Shown one piece after another: positions 22,154-33,150 of a DNA stretch of 64,000 nucleotides. Where the stretch lies: the NCBI GenBank assembly GCA_963921195.1, contig OY992538.1, positions 61,060,852 through 61,124,851 on the forward strand, written 5' to 3'. How positions within the stretch are numbered: position 1 is the stretch's first letter; every line of letters starts with the position of its first letter. The stretch is from Pegoplata infirma. Lineage: Eukaryota; Arthropoda; Insecta; Diptera; Anthomyiidae. The notes under the pieces are model-generated. The model had not been told where the DNA came from, did not search any database, and saw only the letters and a program-made list of their open reading frames with translations. A program made the translations under genes and the position numbers.

Positions 22154-22886
22154 CCCAGCAAAACTTAGATTACCAAATAAGGTATAAAATAAGGTATAGG
22201 ATCTCTTATTTTATACATTGCAGCATTGATGATTTTAACAGGCGATGAGACTCAAAGTAATGCATCCACATTATCACAAAGAATACCAGTAAGGTATAAA
22301 ATAAGTCATAAATTTATAACGAAGAATACGAGTAAGGTGTAAAATATATGATATTTTATAGGTTACGAGAAATGAAATAATATAGCATACCAGAAGATAA
22401 TATATAAGGTGTTACGAGTAGTGAAAAAGTAATTTTGTATTAAATTTACTCACGTGATTGTAAGTGAGTGTAAGTAGATAAAATATGCTCGTGAGTGTGT
22501 GTCGTTAGAAATTTCCTGTCGTGAGCCCATCTCTAGTTTAAACTTATGCATTTTTTTATAAAATAATTATTTTTTATGTTATTGTAATGCATTATTCATC
22601 CAAATATAAATAATGCATTATTTCAAACTTTCAAATAATACATAATGTAACCAAATATAAGTCATCCATGATTTAATGTTTAGAAATAATAAATATGAAA
22701 TACATTTTTTCCAATAATCATGCATTACGTAGCAAATTATTAGTAATGCATTATTTTTCACTTGAAAATAATACGTTGTGGAACAAATGTTTGGTAAGAC
22801 ATCCTAATATAATGCTACAAATAAGGTATATATATTACCTGGTAATGTGTTATATAATCACTACCCATTACCAAAGTTTTGCTGGG
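22154..22886. mobile_element. CCCAGCAAAAC MITE, complete, adjacent copy
   Basis: Same direction as the copy ending at 22133, with only 20 bp between. CCCAGCAAAACTTAGATTAC begins it, AAGTTTTGCTGGG ends it, and AC flanks both sides. Confidence 0.85.
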
Positions 22887-23022
22887 ACGTTTAACGGGTT
22901 TTCAAAACTTGAATTAAAGGTGAAACTAATCTGAAATTAACGGTTTTGCTAATAACTTTTGAACCTCTGGACCGATTTGATTGAAATTAAATACGAACCA
23001 GGCTAGTGGAACGGAAAATATA

Positions 23023-24765
23023 TCGTCCATTCCATGAGTCATTTTAAAAAATCTGACCGAGGGTCTTCCGATTTTTGTTATATTTTTCATACAGATACTC
23101 TATGGAGCCAATTTCAAATTTCATCCATCAGATCGAAAATATTCGAAAAACTCGCGATTTTATTCACGATTTTCGTTTTTAAAAAAGTAAAAAAAATGCA
23201 AAATCTGTGTAACTTTGAGCAGCTGTATTTTCTAAACTACTTATCGCACTTTAACAATACATAGCGCATACGAATGGTTTGTAAGTCTATTTTGATATCT
23301 TATAAACCGAAAAAATGTCGGTGGTTTAAAAGTGCATTTTATATGCAAATGCAGTTTTGAAGTGCATTTTGCGAAACTTTTACCCCATTTAATTTTTTTT
23401 AATTAGCATATTTGGAAAATTTAGAATTTTTGCTACAGAAAAATGTTTTCATTACAATGGACCGAGCATGTGTGATATTTTTAATATTTTTTTTAAAAAA
23501 TACTTCCTTAAGTTTCCCTTATAAAAATTTTTATTTTTTAAATTATACCAAAATCATGTAAAAAGACATGTTTTTAAACCGTTATATTTTCAAAAGTACT
23601 AATCGCATCTCATTGTTTTTATGCACATTAGAAAGGTATTTTTGTATATTTTTTGCATTTAATGACCGCAAATATGTTGGCGTTTCAGAAATGCATTTTA
23701 AATGCAAATGCAGTTTTGAAGTGCATTTTTCAAAACTTTTACCCCTTTGAATTTTTTTTTTGTTATCATATTCGAAAAGTTAACAATTTTTACTACAAAA
23801 TAATGTCCTCCTAATAATGGACCCACTGTGTGTGATATTTTTTTAGAATTTTTTAAAAAATCATGTTATTTCAGATTTTTTGGTTTTATTTAAAATATTG
23901 AAATTGTTTTAAGGAAATTTAAAAAAAAAAAATTAAAATAGCACACACGGTGGGTCCATTAGTAGCAGGACATTATTTTGTAGTAAAAATTGTAAACTTT
24001 TCGAATATGATAACTAAAAAAAAATTCAAAGGGGTGAAAGTTTTCAAAAATGCACTTCAAAACTGCATTTGCATTTAATATGCAATTCTGAAACACCAAC
24101 ATATTTGCGGTCATTAAATGCAAAAAATAGACAAAAATACCTTTCTAATGTGCATAAAAACAATGAGATACGATTAGTACTTTTGAAAATATAACGGTTT
24201 AAAAACATGTCTTTTTACATGATTTTGGTATAATTTAAAAAATAAAAATTTTTATAAGGGAAACTTAAGGAAGTATTTTTTTAAAAAAAATATTAAAAAT
24301 ATCACACATGCTCGGTCCATTGTAATGAAAACATTTTTCTGTAGCAAAAATTCTAAATTTTCCAAATATGCTAATTAAAAAAAAATTAAAAGGGGTAAAA
24401 GTTTCGCAAAATGCACTTCAAAACTGCATTTGCATATAAAATGCACTTTTAAACCACCGACATTTTTTCAGTTTATAAGATATCAAAATAGACTTACAAA
24501 CCATTCGTATGCGCTATGGATTGTTAAAATGCGATAAGTAGTTTAGAAAATACAGCTGCTCAAAGTTACACAGATTTTGCATTTTTTTGACTTTTTTAAA
24601 AACGAAAATCGTGAATAAAATCGCGAGTTTTTCGAATATTTTCGATCCGATGGATGAAATTTGAAATTGGCTCCATAGAGTATCTGTATGAAAAAAATAA
24701 CAAAAATCGGAATACCCTCGGTCAAAAAATGCCTAAAATTACCAAATGTCTGGTGGAATGGACGA
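23023..24765. mobile_element. 1.74 kb fold-back element, TA target duplication
   Basis: The left end TCGTCCATTCCATGAGTCAT pairs with the right end TGGTGGAATGGACGA. TA lies at 23021-23022 and 24766-24767. Arms pair over the whole length, e.g. CTCTATGGAGCCAATTTC (23099) with GAAATTGGCTCCATAGAG (24663) and GGACCGAGCATGTGTGAT with its complement. The centre is near 23895. A GCATTTAAATGCAAATGCAG-type motif occurs twice per arm. Confidence 0.85.
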
Positions 24766-25204
24766 TATATGCTAAGATTCAGCATCCTCAGAATTATCTT
24801 TCAAAAGTTATTGTGTTTTTTATCTCATAAATTCACGAAAAACCCTTGCCGAAATTCAGTCTTTTGCTCATAACTTTTTAACCACAAGACCGATTTCGCT
24901 GGATAGGAATACCAACCTGACCAGGTAAATTCTCAACACATATGCCAAACTACAGGAGCCTCCGTAAAGTCTTTCAAAAGTTAGCGTGTTTTCAACAGAC
25001 GGACTAACGGACATCGCTAGATCGTCTTAAAATCAACAAGGATCATGAATATATATACTATATGGGGTCCTAGATCAATATTTCGAGGTGTCACAAACGG
25101 AATGACAAACTTATATATAACCTCTATCACTAGAGGTTAAAATGATAATTTAAAATTAACCTTTTAATGCATTTTTTTTTATATTGGACGAACATTATGC
25201 CTTA

Positions 25205-25701
25205 CAAGGAGGGTCTCCCTGGTGTCACCCTCCGATCTTCATGAACTTTTGATATATTGCTCAGAACCAAAATTCATTTGACACATATTTTTTTTTTAGC
25301 GGCCCAAACTCATTTTTAGGGGTCGATTTGAATGTGTGGAAATTAACCTTTTTTAGTTTTTTACGATTTATGCCTATTTACTCAAAATTAATATGGGCAT
25401 ATCTGGTATCAGATTAAAGGTATTTAAAATACCTATCTCGTGATCCTAATAACGTGCCAAAAAAGTGAATATTTTTCGACTTATTAACAAAAATGTCCTA
25501 AAATTTTGGCATTTTACTCAATATGACGAAAAGTTGTGCATGTTTGGACACGTTCTTTTCACACGAAGATAGGTTTCCCAAAGACCTTTCATTTGGTATG
25601 TAACAAGACTTGTTTTGTTATTACATAGAAGATAAACGCAAGAAACTGAAAAATTACCCCCTAAATATGATTTTGGGCAGCAAAAAAAAAATACGTGTCC
25701 T
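25205..25701. mobile_element. Harbinger-like MITE, right end lost
   Basis: It starts at TTA-CAAGGAGGGTCTCCCTGG and follows the family up to AAAAATACGTGTCC, where it stops; the last ~100 bp and the second end are missing. Confidence 0.75.
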
Positions 25702-26400
25702 TCAGTGTTCTATAAAAAAAATTTTAGACGTTACAGAGCAAACCCCTTTAGTGGATTTACTACTACACATAAGTACTTTCAAACTGTGTTGGTTTGGTTG
25801 AAGCCCTAAATGGGCTGTTGTACTATGTAATCGTAGTCCCACGATTCTGGGCAAAAAAATTGTAGAATCGATAGAATGATAAAGTACACACATTTTCAAA
25901 AATTAGATTTAAATTTGAAAAAATCGGTTGCTGCTATTATATTCTGCTGTGACAATTGTTGTGACAAATGTTGTTCAACAATTGTTATTTCAATTAAACC
26001 TAATTCAATTTTGACTACCGATATTTAAATGTAACACCCTATTTCAGTGTCGGGCATTTTTGTAATTCCTATTCCCGTGAGAATAGGCTAAAAAATGCTG
26101 CTTGTGCGCACAATAAAATTCTGTTGCTTGCTACTACCACACAAGCATAAATGTTATAGTATGTGCGTGCCCCCACTGCCCTATATGAAGGTGTTTCAAT
26201 CGAATTTTCGTTGCATCTACTGACTTTCAGTTGGCGACTGACAAATTTGTTTTCTCTATGTACTAAAAATTGTAAGAAAATTGCGAAAATCTTTGGATGT
26301 ACTTGCCAAAGCAAAGTTTTTTTAGAAAAAATAATGTTATATTACTTTGCTATTCCATGCAAAACGAATTGAAATATTGGAGAGTATACATTTTGGAGAG
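25702..26400. other. no recognised feature
   Basis: Somewhat less A+T-rich than its surroundings, with ATTGTTGTGACAAATGTTG and GCAACAATTG-like short palindromes. It could be part of an old LTR or other element, but no ends or frames are seen. Confidence 0.35.
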
Positions 26401-26640
26401 TATACATTTTTGGAGAGTTACATTTTGGAGAGTATAAAAGATTTGGCACCAAAGAATATATCACTCTCACTTGTTTTATGTACATTTGATAAACAAATGG
26501 AAAATTTTTATGCGAAAAGCTTCGTGTTTTTACATTTTAAAGAGTATAAAAGATTCGGCACCAAAGAATATAACACTCTCACTTGTTTTATGTACATTTT
26601 ATAAACAAATGGAAAATTTGTATTCGAAAAGCTTAGACTT
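26401..26640 (+). repeat. tandem duplication of about 120 bp
   Basis: GAGTATAAAAGATTTGGCAC, CACTCTCACTTGTTTTATGT and AACAAATGGAAAATTT occur twice in the same order (starting near 26410 and 26540). The unit resembles a DINE 3' end (TTCGGCACCAAAGAATATAA). Confidence 0.75.
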
Positions 26641-27385
26641 GGTGAAAAAGTAGTTTTTGTAAAAACAAAAAACAAAACAATGTTAAAAAAAATTTAATGA
26701 ACCCAAAATTTTTGGTGAAGAAAATGTTGATGAAAAAAGTTTTTGATGAAATGAAAATTTTTTTTTGATGTAAAAAAAAAATGATGAAAAAACAAGTAAA
26801 AAAGTTAAATTCGGCCTTGCCGAATGTAGTGATACCCTCCACAATTTCAAAAAGATTATTTCAAAAAACTTTATTCTAAAGGAAATAACTTTAAAAAAAA
26901 AAAAAAATTGAAAAAAAAAAATTCCGCGAAAAAAATTTTGGTAAAAAAAATCCGCGATTTTGTTATTTTTTTGTCAAAAAATATGTTCGTACTTGTTTAA
27001 ATACTATTTGGTGTTCAATTATGTTCACATATGTCAACCAGAAGCCGAATTAAAGCATTTTGTATTTTTAGGTTATGTTGAATGTACTGAAATTTTTGAG
27101 GTGTGCTTACATTTTCGTTCATAACTTTTGAACCGCTGAACCTTTATCGCTCAAATGCAATACCAAACTTCTCGGGAGAACTTCCAATAAACATGTTAAG
27201 TTTCAGTCATCTCTGTGCAATATTTTGTCCGTGAGAGCATTTTTCACAGACAGACAGACGGACAGACAGACGGACATCGCTAGAATGTCTTAAAATCGAT
27301 CGGCCATCATGAATAAATATATATACTTTATGGGGTCCCAGACCGATATTTCGATGAGTTACAAACAGAATGACAAACTTATATA

Positions 27386-28315
27386 TCGTGAACCTATATT
27401 CAAAATATGCCAACTCAAATTTGACGGAAATGAGTTTCCGATGGCAAATAGCTCCCCTATGTAATACCTATCTGCCATAAAAATTTCAGAGCAAAAAAAA
27501 TAATTTGTTGTCGTTTTACATCCATTTTTGTTATTCTGCTAACTCAAAGTACATATTTTTTTGTTGGAAATAAATGCCAACTCCCATTGTAAATTTCCAA
27601 AAATTTTTCAAAAAAATTTAAAAAAAAAATTAGAACGCATATCTTATTGCATTTGCCATGCTAAACACGAATCTCGGAAAGATTTTGATATCTAATGACT
27701 GGTTCTCGAGATATTGCCATTTTGATAATATCGGTAAATAGTGTTTGCAAAAAAAAAAATTGCTTATATTTATGTAACTTTCAAACTATTTATCAGATTG
27801 AAACATTATTAATGGGGCAAATAAAGTCAATGATATAAGCTTTCAAAATAGCTAGTTTGGAGTGATCCGATTTCAATACAGCGTGAGTTACAGAGTGCCA
27901 AAGTTGACCCCCCTGAGATTAAAAGGCTTTCGGAGCTAGTAACTTTTAAAAATATGCAAAGATTTTTAATTTTTTGTTCAGTTTTTGCAATTACCGTACT
28001 AAGGATAACAAAAACCAAAAAAAAAAAATTTTTAAATTTTTCCAAAAAAAATGTATTTTTATTTTCCGACAAAATATGCCAACTCTAAAAAAATATTTGT
28101 TTTTTGATATAGTAAGAAATGCCATCTCTAAAAAATACGCAAACCAGTGCAAAATATGAAAATTTTTGCATAGGTAAAAATTGTTTAGAATATTTAAACC
28201 ATCTTGTGGAAGGTACATTGTTTATTTTTGCAATAATATGCGAAATAACTAGTTTTTTAGCTCTCCTGAACAGTAAGCTTTTTCGAGTTGGCATTTATTG
28301 AATATAGTTCGACGA
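27386..28315. mobile_element. TA-target element with TCGTGAACCTATATTC ends
   Basis: The left end TCGTGAACCTATATTCAAAA pairs with the right end GAATATAGTTCGACGA, with TA on both sides. ATGCCAACTC repeats lie inside each end. 930 bp, not palindromic in the middle, no recognised protein; the short frames inside overlap one another and look like chance. Confidence 0.75.
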
Positions 28316-28333
28316 TATACCCTCTATCACTAA

Positions 28334-28931
28334 CAAGGGAAGTCTCCCTAGTGTCACCCGCGGATCTTTATGGAATTGGTTTTATTTTGTAGAGCAGAAA
28401 AAATAAAGGGACACGTATTTTTTTTTAGCGGCCCAAATTCATATTTAGGGGGTAAAAAGGAGGGGGGAAGACAAGGCTATTTTTCAGTTTTTTTCGTTTA
28501 TCTCCTATATTATGCAAATAAACCTAGTCATGTTACATACCAAATGAAAGGTCTTTGGAAAACCTATCTACGTGTGCTAAGAACGTGTCCAAAAATGCAC
28601 AACTTTTCGTCAAATTGAGTAAAATACCTAAATTTAATGTCATTTTTGTTAATAAGTCGAAAACTACTAACTTCTTTGGCCCGTTGTTAGCACCACGAGA
28701 TAGGTATTTTTAATACCTTTAATCTGATATCACACATGCCTATATTAATTTTGTTAAAATAGGCGTAAATCGTAAAAAACTGAAAGAGGTCAATTTCCCC
28801 CTTTACAAATCGACCCCCCTAAAAATGAGTTTGGGCCGCTAAAAAAAATACGTGTCGAATTAATTTTCGTTCTTAACAACATATCCAAATTTCATGAAGA
28901 TCGGAGGGTGACACCAGGGAGACTTCCCTTG
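28334..28931. mobile_element. PIF/Harbinger-like MITE, inverted, TAA duplication
   Basis: CAAGGGAAGTCTCCCTAGTG to GGGAGACTTCCCTTG with TAA at 28331-28333 and 28932-28934. Opposite orientation to the copies at 2972 and 19783. Confidence 0.85.
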
Positions 28932-28947
28932 TAAGTGGAGGGTATAA

Positions 28948-29205
28948 AAATATCAAAAAAAAAATTGTTTGGTGAGAAAAAAATTGATAATAAAACATTT
29001 GATAAAAAAAAATTTGATGAAAAAAAAAATCATGAAAAAAAAAGGTAAAAAAAATTGATAAAAAAAAAGTTTGATCAAAAAAAATTTTGAAAAAAAAATT
29101 TTGATTGAAAAAAAAAAAAAAAATTATGGAAAAAAATTGATGAAAAAAAAAAATTTTTTTTGTTGAAAAAATTTTTTGTTTTTGTGTTGAAAAATAATTA
29201 TGTTA
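28948..29205. repeat. low-complexity GATGAAAAAAATTT tract
   Basis: Irregular units of TTGATGAAAAAAAA and TTGATAAAAAAAA; no coding frame. A shorter similar tract is at 26690-26783. Confidence 0.7.
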
Positions 29206-29305
29206 ATTTTTTAACATAATGGTTTTATTCACCACGAGGTGAATTATTATCCAAGTTACAAACCCAAGTTATTAAAATTTTTGGTTTTAAGAAAATGAAA
29301 ATAAT

Positions 29306-29524
29306 GTGCTCGATTCTCGAATACGATTTCACCATTCACCAACTTTTTAAAAATTTTATTTTCTTTCGAATTTTAAGATTTAAAATTTTTTGCTTGTAAC
29401 AATTAAAGATCTAGTTAATATCTTTAATAATTACAAGAAGAATTTTAAAAGTTTTAAAATTCGAAAGAATATCAAATTTTTAAAAAGTTGGTGAATGGTG
29501 AAATCGTATTCGAGAATCGAGCAC
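29306..29524. mobile_element. 219-bp palindromic MITE, AATAAT duplication
   Basis: GTGCTCGATTCTCGAATACG at the left and its exact complement at the right; the match continues through TTTCACCATTCACCAAC. AATAAT flanks both sides (29300-29305 and 29525-29530). Confidence 0.8.
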
Positions 29525-29654
29525 AATAATTCTTGTTTTCTTTTTCGTTAATTGTTAGCTTATAAAGTCAAACTGAGGTGGCGTCCTGCAACTTACATAT
29601 TTAAAATTAGACACCAGCCTAAAAACATTATCATGTTAAAAAATGTTAAAGATT

Positions 29655-29775
29655 CTGATTTGGCATGGAATGCCCCATATCATATATACTATATGGGGTC
29701 CCAGACCAATATTTCGATGAGTTACAAATGGAATGACAAACTTATATATACCCTGTATCATTAAGTGGAGGGTAT
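29655..29775. mobile_element. fold-back right end next to a DINE-like fragment
   Basis: ATTTGGCATGGAATGCCCCA followed by TA is the terminal motif of the TA fold-back group (solo end). Directly after, TATATGGGGTCCCAGACC and ACAAACTTATATATACCC belong to a DINE-like copy. Confidence 0.6.
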
Positions 29776-29779
29776 AAAA

Positions 29780-30467
29780 AAAAATAATAAAAAAGTTCAC
29801 ATAAATGAAAAAAGAAAATTGAAATATTGGGTCAGTTGTGTTTATTTTATATAAAAAAAAATCAATTTTCAATTTTATATTTCAAGATGCAAAAAAAAGA
29901 GGAAAAATAATTTATGGTTTTATTTTGCATACAAAAAACCTTCATAAAATCAGCTCTCTAGGTTTATATATAATAAATTACATCTTTTTATGTTTTTTAA
30001 TGTTTAAAATGTATAAATTATTTAAAAATTTAAAAACTAATTAATTTTTTTGTCCGTCATGTTTTAATTTTATAAAAATTTGTTAAAATATATTTGTAAA
30101 ATTTTTATTAGTTTGTTTTCCTGATAAATCATAATTAAATTATTTTAGTTTTTTTTTTTGCCAGAACTTTTTCTCCTTTTATTTAAATTTTTTTTCACTT
30201 TTAATTAAATTATTTTTAAAATAAATATTCATTGTATTGTTTTTCTAAACACATTTAACATGTATTTTTAAACTGCGTGGTATTATTTTTAATTAATTAT
30301 TACACAATAAAAACACAATTCTAATTGACAATGACATATGCAAATAACACTAAATCAAACTAAATGGAGCTCAAAACTAAGGCCAGTAGTTTTAAAACTA
30401 TTTTACGTACAGTTAGTTAACAAATTATTACACAGAGAAAATAGATCCGTAACCGAATTTAAAGCCA
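29780..30467. other. no recognised feature
   Basis: Extremely A+T-rich. No gene, RNA or repeat ends are recognised. Confidence 0.45.
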
Positions 30468-30519
30468 CACTCAAAAAAATATGTCATTAACTGTTTGTAG
30501 TTTAATTAAAAAACGCTTA
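30468..30519 (+). mobile_element. CACTCAAAAAAATATG MITE end
   Basis: CACTCAAAAAAATATGTCAT and TTAACTGTTTGTAG match the copy beginning at 48628 and, inverted, the end at 6566. The Harbinger-like MITE starting at 30520 interrupts it. Confidence 0.6.
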
Positions 30520-31654
30520 CAAGGGAAGTCTCCCTAGTGTCACCTGCGGATCTTTATGGAATTGGTTTTATTTTGTAGATCAGAAAAAATAAAGGGACAC
30601 GTATTTTTTTTTAGCGGCCCAAATTCATATTTAGGGGGTAAAAAGGAGGGGGGAAAACAAGGCCATTTTTCAGTTTTTTTCGTTTATCTCCTATATTATG
30701 CATAGAAACCTAGTCTTGTTACATACCAAATTAAAGGTCATTCGAAAACCTATATACGTGTGCTAAGAACTTGTCCAAACATGCACAACTTTTCGTCATA
30801 TTGAGTAAAATACCAAAATTTTAGGACATTTTTGTTAATAAGTCGAAAAATATTAACTTTTTTGGCCCGTTGTTAGCACCACGAGAAAGGTATTTTCAAT
30901 ACCTTTATTCTGATACCACACATGCCTACACTCAAAAAAATAAAACTTTAAAGTTAACAACATTTTTTTTGTTAACTCGAGTTTACTGGCTTTTTAGCAA
31001 ATTTTTAGTTAAAATCAGCGTTTTAACTACTTTTTCTAGTTAAGTTCAATTTACGAAAATACTAGTTTTGTACAAATTTTGAATTAATTTTTTTTGTTGA
31101 CTTTAAAACTGAGTTTACGAATTTTTACTAATAAATTTGCTGATTTTTTGTAACATTTTTGTCAAGTGAAAAATTTTAAACATTTCTTGCGTAGCCTCCT
31201 ATGCAAATCTCATAAGTCCTACTTAAGCTGAACTTAATGCTGTGAAAAAAAAGAAAAAATAAGTGAAGTGTTAGTGTTTAAAACCAATATTTACCAAACT
31301 TAAAATTTTTTACAAAAAGTTTAGCTGAATTCAACTAATCAAAAATGTTACGAAATTTTCAGCTGAATTTTTAGTTAAAATTACGGTTTTTGTTAAATTA
31401 ACTAGAAATTTAGTAGGTTCAAAATCAGGTGTTTTTTTTAGTTAAATTTAACTAAATTTTTTGCTAACTTTACAGTTTTATTTTTTTGAGTGTATATTAA
31501 TTTAGTTTAAATAGGCGTAAATCCTAAAAAACTGAAAAAGGTCAATTTGCCCCATACAAATCGACCACCCTAAAAATAGTTTGGAATGCTAAAAAAAAAT
31601 AAGTGTCAAATTAATTTTCGTTCTAACAACATATCCAAATTTCATGAAGATCGG
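30520..31654. mobile_element. Harbinger-like MITE, inverted, broken by a TA-MITE and a LINE
   Basis: It begins CAAGGGAAGTCTCCCTAGTG after TTA. A 564-bp TA-MITE sits at 30929-31492. The family sequence resumes at 31495 and stops at ATGAAGATCGG near 31654, where LINE sequence begins instead of the expected AGGGTGACACC end. Confidence 0.85.
30929..31492. mobile_element. TA-MITE with CACTCAAAAAAATAAAAC ends
   Basis: The left end CACTCAAAAAAATAAAAC and the right end GTTTTATTTTTTTGAGTG are perfect inverted repeats, with TA at 30927-30928 and 31493-31494. Inside, TTAGTTAAA-type and AACTTTTT-type units are also arranged in mirror fashion. Confidence 0.85.
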
Positions 31655-33046
31655 GATATCATAATTTTTTTAAAGGATCTAGGGGATAATATTGAGGAAC
31701 GGGTGAGAAAAGCAACGATTGCTTTGTATTCCTGTAAAAGGGCCATTGGAAAACGATGGGGTCTTAGCCCTCAAGTCGTTCATTGGATCTATACAGCAGT
31801 GGTGCGTCCAATTTTGCTGTATGGAATCATTGTCTGGTGGCCTGCTTTAGAAACAAAAGCGAAATTTGTCTTTATCACGAAGGTACAGAGAATGGCGTCA
31901 ATGTGCATCACTGGTGCTCTTCGTACTACACCTACGGCTGCATTAGAAATCCTCCTTCACCTGATACCCTTGTACATATTGGGTAGGCAATATGCGGCTG
32001 CGTCGGCAATTCGACTTAATAGCACGCTGCAATGGAGGAGCAGTGATTGTGGCCATAGCGCGATCTTGAAAAAGATAACAATACCACAAAATGTGGACTG
32101 TGCTCCCTCTTTGAGCCTCTTTGAGCTCCACTTTACCACTATGATACCATCCAGGGAGTCTTGGATGGGGGATACTCCGGGTAGTGGAGCTACCATAAAT
32201 TTTTACACAGATGGATCGAGGCTGCACGAACAAGTGGGCTTTGGAGTCTATTCGGAAGAGCTTTGGTTGAGCCTGGCTCGTAGATTGCCAGATCATTGCA
32301 GTGTTTACCAGGCAGAGATGCTGGCAATAAAAGAAGTGGCTGACTGGTTGAGCTGCAATGTCTTGTCTACAACCGCAGTCAACATCTATACTGACAGTCA
32401 AGCCGCGGTCAAGTCCCTGGATTCAATGTTTCTGAAAACAAGATCTGCCCTTAACTGCCGCACGTCTTTAAATGAGATGGCCAAGCAGTTTAACATACGA
32501 CTCATATGGGTCCCAGGGCACAGAGACATTCCAGGGAATTGCAAAGCCGATGAGCTTGCAAGACTAGGAACTACCTTACAGGTTCCAACAGAATTGGAAT
32601 GTGTTGGTATGCCTCTAGAAACTTGCAAGCAAAACCTACGGCTTTGTTCTGCGACGGAGACTAATCAAAGATGGGCAAATGGATGGACGTGTGAGACAAC
32701 ACGACTGATTTGGCCTTCTCTTAATCAGGGGCGCACAAGTGAGCTGATATCGCTTCCAAGAGGAGAGATTTCGACGGTGGTTTCTATAATTACCGGACAC
32801 TGTCTTATAGGGAAGCACGCAGAGCGGTTAAATGTGCAGTCGAATGACTTTTGCCGAAGTTGCATGGATGAAGAGGAGTTGGAAACTATCGAACACTTTA
32901 TTTGCCATTGCCCGGCACTTTCTGGTCAGCGACTTGCTTCACTGGGATCTAGGGAGCTGTACGATCTTTCTGATTTGTCGGATGTCAAAATTCAACATCT
33001 AAGGAGTTTCATAAGAAGCTCAAACTGGTTTAACGACAGGGGCTAG
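31655..33046 (+). CDS. LINE ORF2 C-terminal part with RNase H domain
   Basis: The open frame runs from the MITE junction to a stop at 33044-33046; an ATG at 31586 lies in the MITE and is not its real start. The first part (KATIALYSCKRAIGKRWG, then YTAVVRPILLYGIIVWW) is the segment after the reverse transcriptase catalytic core. The RNase H domain follows with its four acidic residues in order: D in FYTDGS (codon at 32210), E in QAEMLAI (32315), D in YTDSQ (32393) and D in KADELAR (32549). Near the end, CRSCMDEEE...EHFICHC resembles the Cys/His motif of insect LINEs. An RNase H after RT points to the I/LOA/R1-related LINEs; I cannot choose the clade. No stop or frameshift is seen in this piece, but the endonuclease and the RT core are missing. 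Confidence 0.85.
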   Translation, partial: DIIIFLKDLGDNIEERVRKATIALYSCKRAIGKRWGLSPQVVHWIYTAVVRPILLYGIIVWWPALETKAKFVFITKVQRMASMCITGALRTTPTAALEILLHLIPLYILGRQYAAASAIRLNSTLQWRSSDCGHSAILKKITIPQNVDCAPSLSLFELHFTTMIPSRESWMGDTPGSGATINFYTDGSRLHEQVGFGVYSEELWLSLARRLPDHCSVYQAEMLAIKEVADWLSCNVLSTTAVNIYTDSQAAVKSLDSMFLKTRSALNCRTSLNEMAKQFNIRLIWVPGHRDIPGNCKADELARLGTTLQVPTELECVGMPLETCKQNLRLCSATETNQRWANGWTCETTRLIWPSLNQGRTSELISLPRGEISTVVSIITGHCLIGKHAERLNVQSNDFCRSCMDEEELETIEHFICHCPALSGQRLASLGSRELYDLSDLSDVKIQHLRSFIRSSNWFNDRG

Positions 33047-33150
33047 TAGGGAAACCTATTACGATCCCGTGGTATCACAATGGACCTCAGAGTCTAAGTG
33101 TGTTGACGTAAACGTCAGCAGCCACTTACAACCTAACCTAACCTAACCTA
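31655..33150 (+). mobile_element. 5'-truncated LINE (non-LTR retrotransposon), 3' part
   Basis: Only the end of ORF2 and a short 3' region survive. The 5' cut lies in the Harbinger-like MITE. After the stop come about 85 bp and then CCTAACCTAACCTAACCTA (33132-33150) as the apparent tail. The G+C content is clearly higher than the flanks, which suggests a recent insertion. Confidence 0.85.

Larger units (their letters stand above)
20673..25145 (-). mobile_element. DINE-1-like element interrupted by four later insertions
   Basis: Pieces at 20673-20799, 21275-21404, 22134-22153, 22887-23022 and 24766-25145 read as one inverted DINE-like copy. It goes from AACAAGTAGAAAAGTTAAAT and TTCGGCTTTGCCGAA, through GGTGAAACTAATCTGAAATT, to GGACATCGCTAGATCGTCTT, TATATGGGGTCCTAGATC and TAACCTCTATCACTAGAGG. 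The interruptions are a piggyBac-like MITE, two CCCAGCAAAAC MITEs and a fold-back element, each with its own target duplication. Confidence 0.8.
26784..28947 (-). mobile_element. DINE-1-like element, inverted, complete but with two insertions
   Basis: From AACAAGTAAAAAAGTTAAAT and the hairpin TTCGGCCTTGCCGAA, through GACGGACAGACAGACGGAC and ATACTTTATGGGGTCCC, to ACAAACTTATATA, then after the insertions CCCTCTATCAC and GTGGAGGGTATA. The insertions are 27386-28315 (TA) and 28334-28931 (TAA). Without them it is about 640 bp, like the uninterrupted copy at 45349-45981. Confidence 0.85.

Noticed and set aside
25702..26400. Solo LTR
   Set aside because: No TG...CA ends with a 4-6 bp duplication, and no primer-binding site or polypurine tract could be located.
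31586..31654. ATG start of the LINE frame at 31586
   Set aside because: This part is Harbinger-like MITE sequence fused by chance in frame to the truncated LINE.
33132..33150. Telomeric TTAGG repeat
   Set aside because: Fewer than four units, directly at a LINE 3' end, and higher flies lack TTAGG telomeres; better explained as the LINE tail.
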